NCBI GenBank assembly: GCA_028023455.1
Contig: JAQFVV010000002.1
Span: forward strand, 31,629,725-31,693,724
Source: Epiperipatus broadwayi
Lineage: Eukaryota > Onychophora > Udeonychophora > Euonychophora > Peripatidae
Direction of reading: 5' to 3'
DNA length: 64,000 nt
In this document: positions 58,604 to 64,000 of the stretch, one piece after another
Layout: the number at the start of each line of letters is the position of its first letter
How positions within the stretch are numbered: the stretch's first letter is position 1
Made by a program: the position numbers and the translations under genes
Notes under the pieces: generated by a model
Told to the model about the DNA's origin: nothing
The model's input: only the letters and a program-made list of their open reading frames with translations
Databases searched by the model: none

Positions 58604-58616
58604 GTTGCCATGCAAC
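58604..58616. promoter_or_regulatory. X-box-like site (RFX)
   Basis: GTTGCCATGCAAC matches the imperfect inverted repeat bound by RFX factors (GTTGCC-N-GCAAC type). It lies about 150 bp upstream of the open frame at 58764. One such match in 64 kb can be chance. Confidence 0.2.
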
Positions 58617-58758
58617 TATAGAAAGAAGGAATGTTAGATGTCCTTCATAAATTTACCTACCATGTTCAGCTGAACTGTGACAGTTTGCCTCATGAGTAGG
58701 TACAATGACACCTCTGCCTGTTTAACATTTTGCCTATCGCTGTTTTATTTCTAACAGC

Positions 58759-59054
58759 TTAACATGAAATGTCTCAGTGCTCAGCCATATAGTGGACAAT
58801 GTGCCTGCTATAATTCAAGTATGACAGTCACTTTCTGTTCTTACCTACTTACCCCCAAATGGATTGACTATTTATGGTCAGATTCACATCCATACTGTGG
58901 GCAATTCGATTTAATAAACCTCATCTATTGGCCCATTCTTACCATTGGAAGTACCTTATCTATTTATATATTCATTGATACCATGATGATGAATGCTCAG
59001 TTCAATCAAGATAAGATGGAATCTGGACTAGTCCATTATGTGAAGGGAAGATGA
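58759..59054 (+). CDS. unidentified possible exon or small ORF
   Basis: TTTTATTTCTAACAG (ending 58758) looks like a 3' splice site. From ATG 58764 an open frame of 96 codons runs to TGA, with higher G+C than its surroundings: MKCLSAQPYSGQCACYNSSM near the start, and a hydrophobic stretch INLIYWPILTIGSTLSIYIF around residues 50-70 that could span a membrane. Cys-rich N-terminal part with an NSS sequon. No family recognised. It could be a last exon, a repeat-borne frame or chance. Confidence 0.25.
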
Positions 59055-59915
59055 CCCACCAAAATATTTTATAAAAAAGTTAAGCTTGTCTTTGCTGTTT
59101 AGAAATGATCCAATTTATATATCTTAATAAACACCAAACAAACATTTATCTATATTAAAATGAAATGAAAAAAACTAAAAAGTATTCTACAATGCTTAGA
59201 AAAAGGTTTACAAACTGATTATTATTTATTATTATTTCTTTCCTTAACTTCTTGTTGTTGTTATGATTATCCTATGAAGTAATTCCTCATATGGAAACAT
59301 AGAACTAGAATACTTTTTGTGACATTTGATCATGTATCATCTGTTTTACTCATCCCATAGAATTTTAAAGTTTCCAAATATCTTCATTTACTGTCCTTCT
59401 ACTAGTATTCTAATATACTTGTGTATCACTTTCTACATAGTATTCAATTTAAACTCACCATTGCAAAAGTTTTAATTTTTGTGGTAGGTGTCCTGTTTTC
59501 ATCCATCTCTGGATTGTTAGATAGGTTTTTCAAGGTTATATACCATAATTCTTTATTTTATATTACTGTTCATTATCGCACAAGCAAAATACCGTAAATT
59601 ACTGTTCAAATTTGCAAGTGTTTGTTTGTCTGCGTATCGAAGTAGTTTCTTCTTTATAACCTAATGCTAAGTGCACTTTTGGTAAAGTTTACCATAATCA
59701 AACCACCTTGATATACAAATGATCAAGTATTTGCAAATTTGAATTGCAAATACAAATAAAAAAATCAATATTTCATAAAGTATTATTATATTTTGGGGAT
59801 ATTGTAATATTACTTTTATAATATTTTTACTTAATGGGTTATCTGCTTACTTTCACATTCATATATATATATTATTTGATGTCTGTATTTTTTTCAAAGC
59901 AATACATGTAATTAT
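59055..59915. other. non-coding, nothing recognised
   Basis: AT-rich, no supported feature. Confidence 0.45.
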
Positions 59916-59920
59916 ATAAT

Positions 59921-60549
59921 TGAATATTTGTAAATACAGAAATTAAATAATTAAAAATTTTATCCACTTAGGAGCACTTTCGATTATCCTAGTAATCTTT
60001 GTCAACTAAAAATTTGAAAGGCTAACCTTCCCACAATTCTGTGATCTTAACATTTGCTGCTTGCCTGTTAATTAAGTCATGTTTATATTTGTATAAAAAT
60101 TGTGTCATTTATAAATGGATATGTAGGTGTGGCAGTGAATATGTAGGTGAATCTAGATGTACATTGGAAAAAATAACTAAAGAGCATTTGCTATTATTAA
60201 ACAGGTTCAGAAAATTGAAACAAAATTGTATAGTAGATAATAATATCTCAGCAACTATTTTTTACGACCATAATAAGTCATATATTGATGGTTTTGACTT
60301 CAATTTCAATCATGTAAAAATATTGCAAATTGAAAAAAATAACAATAAAAGAAAAATAAAGGAAACTATGCTAATATATAAATATAAGCATGACTTAATT
60401 AACAGGCAAGCAGCAAACATTAAGATCATAGAATTTGGAGAAGGTTAGGCTTTCAAAGTTTTAGTTGACAAAGATTACTAGGATAATCAAAAGTGCTCCT
60501 AAGTGGATAAAATTTTTAATTATTTAATTACTGTATTTACAAATATTCA
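59921..60549 (+). mobile_element. inverted-repeat element carrying a GIY-YIG fragment
   Basis: Left arm 59921-60094 and right arm 60377-60549 are near-perfect reverse complements of about 173 bp (TGAATATTTGTAAATACAG at the outer left, AGTCATGTTTATATTTG at the inner left). The 280-bp centre and the right arm carry a GIY-YIG coding fragment. The arm sequence includes the end of that ORF, so the left arm is an inverted duplicate of the element's 3' end. PLE copies often carry terminal repeats in such inverted arrangements. Confidence 0.7.
60080..60448 (+). pseudogene. GIY-YIG endonuclease fragment, Penelope-like
   Basis: The open frame reaches from 60041 to 60448. From about residue 20 it reads NCVIYKWICRCGSEYVGESR then CTLEKITKEH, matching the CxCG-x-YVGET--L--RI-EH start of the PLE GIY-YIG domain. 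Further on, an H-NK, DFNFNHVKILQIEKNN and RKIKETMLIYKY pattern follows the family's C-terminal part (catalytic Glu region). The middle is shortened and the catalytic Arg region is altered. The first ~17 residues come from the inverted arm and are not native. It is a different subfamily from the 13.9-kb copy. Confidence 0.65.
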
Positions 60550-62900
60550 ATGATATATATTGTAACAGAATAAAAAATGAATTTACAATGATAGTCACTA
60601 TAATTTATAATTAAATAAGGAAGACACTTATATATGAATAAGAATATGACAATATACATATCATACTTTAGTTAGGCGTCCATTTGTAACTAATTAAATA
60701 TAACACCATACCCATTTGCAATGATCATAAATATTAATTCCGTCATGCTAATAATGAGATAAATAAATTATCCCCTTTCTCAACACACAAAATAACAAAA
60801 TTAAAATTAATCACTGTCATCATTTATGATTTAAAATATTTCGATATTGGGAAGTCATTTGAACCAATAAAATATACTAGCCATTGTCATCAGATAAACT
60901 AATATTAGCTATAGCAACTGAATAAAATTACTGTGAAATAAATGGAGTGCATTACGCTTATCTCCAATAATAGGTTCTTTCAACAAAGAATCCTTCCCAT
61001 TCCTCTTTCTATATATATATAAGACCATTCATGGTCACACACACATTGGTGCAATTTATAACAACTTATAAAAAATGTCATATAAAGTTAATATTATTAA
61101 GTTGGAAAAGGGACTAAATCACTCTTTTATTCAGCTGAGCTAAGTACATGTGTTTTCCACAGGCACCACTAGATTGTTTTAAACCTAGATAAATCTTATC
61201 TGTCCATAGTGTACTGGGTTCAAACCCGTTCAGTTCATTCTTTACTACACATGACTTAGATGACTAACAAACAAAAAAATAATGACATACTTATATTTTA
61301 TCCATGTCAATAAAATTATAAGATCCCAATACCCTAAAATTTATATATCCAATACTCTAATAGATATTACCAGCTCAGTTTAAGTATATTGATGAACAGA
61401 TGCAAGTATACTCTTATTAATGGCTTCCAAACAAATATAGTGAAGACCATTACTTACATATATGGCCATTAAACCTAGTTACTTAATTTAATTATTTATC
61501 ATAATATAATGATGATGATGATGATCCCAGCCATAGCTTTTATAATGAACTCATAACAACAAATTTATTTTATTAGCATATAGGTTCCTTCTTAAAATCA
61601 TCTTATGTTAAACTAGGATTTAATTATAATACTCACTAGCATTTATATATGTTTATGGTTATTTACTCAAAATACTTTTATAGTTAAAACTATGATTCAA
61701 TCATCAATATTTACCAGTGATGATGAATGATCATCATGAATCTCACCACATGATATTCAACTTTTTATAAACCCCTATTTACTAAACCTATTAATTATTT
61801 TTAAGATTGAATTTAATGATTATTATTTATGCAGGGATGATGGTGATCATAACTCTTGGGCACAATATAATTTTAGCTTTTTATTATTAACCTCTAACTA
61901 TTAAAAAAAAACTTGGTTATATGTCAAGCATAATCCTTAAACATCCTTACATGTAAATCAATATCCTGTGCTTAACATTTACGAGTGATGATGATCAATT
62001 AAAACGATAGAATCAAGAGAAGAAAAAATATATATAATAATATTGATAATAATAACTTGGAAACCAAATATGGTATAACTACATTTATTAACACTCTTCT
62101 TTTTTTTTCTTAAATTAAATTACTAAATATACAATTGACTTTATTAAATATATAATTAAACAAAATATCTTAATACTATATGCGTAATCAACTAATTTAA
62201 TATATCTGCTTTTATTACACATATTTTGAAATAAGTTAGCTTAAAATGACATAAAAAAGATTCTATTGAATGGTTATTCAAGATTTTCCCTACTTATTAT
62301 ATTTCATAAAGGTAAATTCCATTTATATAATGTGTGTGTTTTTTCACTTTCATACATATGTGAAGCCTTGCTTTCTAATTTTCTACATTTAAATTAACTA
62401 TGCATAACCTATTTTTTGATGGGTTTGTATAAGCAGTCACACACACACACCCTGTGATATGTCAACATATATATTTAAACTGTGTACCCTTATATTATGG
62501 ATTAATACATAAATCACATACATAAAAAAAATATTATGCAACCTTGAGCAAAAATAAATTATAGCAAAAATAAACAATAATAAAAAAACATTGTCAAGCA
62601 CATATATATTGATAGGTTGCCTAATTATCACAATGAATAAAGAACAATAATAAAAAAACCATTTTAGTATTACAATGTATAATAAAAAAACAACAATAAT
62701 GAAAAACTAAGTTTAATGAATTTAAACTGTGTGTGTGTAATGTTATGTAGTATTGAGAATAACACAATCAACAAATAAACTCTTAATGTTTCTGTATCAA
62801 AAGGAAAAAATGCTTGACTTTAGAAATTAAAGTTTACTTTTAATAAGTAAGAATAAAAGATTTGTTAATTAAATTTCAAAGTTACCTGATGCATTTTTAT
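60550..62900. other. non-coding, nothing recognised
   Basis: AT-rich, with small (ATG)n near 61510 and (CA)n near 62438-62450. No gene supported; low-complexity frames only. Confidence 0.5.
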
Positions 62901-62919
62901 TTCTTATTAATGTCCCAGG

Positions 62920-63056
62920 TTTAAATATCAGATGCTTTCCCAATTTATGGCTTCAACTAGTTGGTTTGCTTGTTCCTACCATTTTAAAAAGAGTTATTGC
63001 AGACACTTTAGATAAATGTGAAGAAAACTTTAAAAAAATTGATTTATATATTAATC
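62920..63056 (+). CDS. candidate internal exon
   Basis: A pyrimidine-rich acceptor TTATTTCTTATTAATGTCCCAG ends at 62919. The following frame is open in the phase that begins with two bases (GT then LNIRCFPNLWLQLVGLLVP, later KRVIADTLDKCEENFKKIDL). It stays open to about 63056, after which the translation turns hydrophobic and then T/C-rich, as in an intron. This would be a phase-1 exon, compatible with the phase-1 end of the 54.0-kb exon. The donor (TAG|GTTTGC) is poor. Function unknown. Confidence 0.22.
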
Positions 63057-63182
63057 TAGGTTTGCTTATATGGCTTTTCTACATCCTCTTTCTTCTTCTC
63101 TTTCTTCCTCTTCTCCCTCAATTCAAAGGTGATGATCCTTTAATTCTTCAACCGCTTCTTACGAGGCATCTCGTCGACATCT

Positions 63183-63410
63183 GACGTCACTCTAACTCTG
63201 CTAGTTCTTATGCTAAAATATTTGTTTGACAGGTATTGATTAGGTTTTTAAAAGTTCTGTAAGATGGTGCCCTCTTCCGAATTATTTTGCAAGTAAAAAA
63301 TCAAAAAAACCACATTTTAAACTAAACAAAGAAATAACCTTGTCAGTAATTGGTTGTCAGCCAGCTCTCAGCCAAAAAAGACATTCTGATTGGCTGGAAA
63401 GAACAAAGAA
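63183..63410. promoter_or_regulatory. promoter-like cluster: CRE and CCAAT boxes
   Basis: TGACGTCA (63182-63189) is a perfect CRE palindrome. ATTGG motifs at about 63350 and 63388 (TCTGATTGGCTGG, minus-strand CCAATCAG) are NF-Y type CCAAT boxes, and CTCTTCCGAA (63271-63280) resembles an ETS site. The patch is CpG-richer than its surroundings. A bidirectional or minus-strand start site is possible. No linked ORF is certain, though minus-strand ATGCCTCGTAAG near 63162 resembles a start codon next to a donor. Confidence 0.3.
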
Positions 63411-64000
63411 ACTGCCTGATCAAAGAAAATAAAGAAAAACGCTGAGATTTTCATTTCGAATGCAATTTAAGTATTAAAAAAATATAATTTGAGAAATTAA
63501 ACTAGTTTTTTAAAAAATATACCAAAAAAACAAAATTATTTTCGAAAAATATTGAAGATTTTAGTAAAAATATTTAAGATTTAGCAAAAAGAAATCTTTA
63601 CTTTTCAATAACGTAAAATTGAAAAAAAGCATTTGCGTCAACACTTTTTTGTTTAAACATTCGCTTTATATTTGCCGAAATTGAATATATTTTATAATAA
63701 ATAAATAGCAATTTATTTTTGAAAGAACTTTTGTTCTCTTTCATAACCTGAAAAATTAGTAATATACTTTTTATAAACGTATCTGAGTTGAATTTAATAT
63801 TATAGGCGAATATGTTTTAACAATAGGCTTTGTCTTCAGTTTGTGAGTTGGCCAATTAAAAGATTTGATTTTTACCTCATACAACCAATAATATAATTAG
63901 CAGTTAAAGAGTTAATAGGCCAGGAGAGAAAAAAGAAGCCTCTCAGATAGCATATGTGGTTGGTTTTAAACTCGGCCATTCTTTGGTTATTATAGACCTA
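63411..64000. other. non-coding window end, nothing recognised
   Basis: AT-rich. Two further CCAAT motifs (about 63851 and 63886) may extend the promoter-like region. No coding sequence seen. Confidence 0.35.

Overview
This is an AT-rich (by eye about three quarters A+T) stretch of a eukaryotic nuclear genome, almost certainly an invertebrate animal. The evidence is the mix of repeats: RTE-type LINE remnants, Penelope-like element (PLE) tails with GIY-YIG endonuclease domains, tRNA-derived SINEs, hAT and pogo/Tigger DNA transposon remnants, two recent LTR retrotransposons, long microsatellites, and no dense ORFs or operons. I cannot name the species. No complete host gene can be supported. 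Three short stretches look like possible exons (54.0, 58.76 and 62.92 kb) and one like a promoter (63.2-63.4 kb), all at low confidence.

Layout. 0-4.1 kb: non-coding, with LTR-like traces (TATA box at 2.55 kb, primer-binding-like site at 3.34 kb). 4.118-11.279 kb: LTR element B, minus strand, with 1.76-kb LTRs and a broken gag-like ORF but no pol. 13.9-14.4 kb: PLE tail with a tRNA-like segment. 16.57-17.23 kb: small hAT element with an 8-bp target duplication. 17.813-25.303 kb: LTR element A, plus strand, with 2.6-kb LTRs and a 209-225 aa ORF. 25.75-26.5 kb: tandem and inverted hammerhead-bearing repeat. 27.05-27.57 kb: internally deleted pogo/Tigger element. 28.5-30.45 kb: inverted SINE/PLE tails, then an RTE LINE on the minus strand. 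30.9-31.15 kb: palindromic minisatellite. 31.7-32.5 kb: LTR-like. 33.9-34.2 kb: GC-rich degenerate tandem repeat. 35.57 kb: tRNA-Val-like SINE. 36.4-36.9 kb: unidentified decayed coding stretch. 37.0-37.25 kb: (ATT)n. 38.1-43.3 kb: LTR-like debris including a primer-binding-like site and a 62-bp VNTR. 45.4-50.6 kb: hammerhead palindromes, RTE fragments, a purine tract and a SINE. 53.0-53.25 kb: (GATA)n. 54.5-55.6 kb: PLE tail and a small hAT element. 55.8-56.6 kb: tandem hammerhead repeat. 57.7-58.0 kb: another hammerhead palindrome. 58.3-58.5 kb: hairpin. 59.9-60.55 kb: GIY-YIG fragment between 170-bp inverted repeats.

The most interesting system is a dispersed set of short repeats that carry hammerhead-ribozyme-like cores. 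At three loci (25.8/26.2, 50.1/50.5 and 56.0/56.4 kb) the cores recur in tandem at 377, 421 and 417 bp, the layout expected of metazoan retrozymes, which are non-autonomous elements thought to spread through self-cleaved circular RNA. At three more loci (45.5, 49.2 and 57.9 kb) the same core lies in the loop between long inverted arms. Helix I and helix II differ between copies by paired changes that keep base pairing. Several copies have mutated core bases and are probably inactive; the copies at 25.8 kb (minus) and 45.5 kb (minus) look the most intact. The autonomous partner is probably a Penelope-like or other retroelement of the kind present here as fragments, but nothing in the window proves the link.
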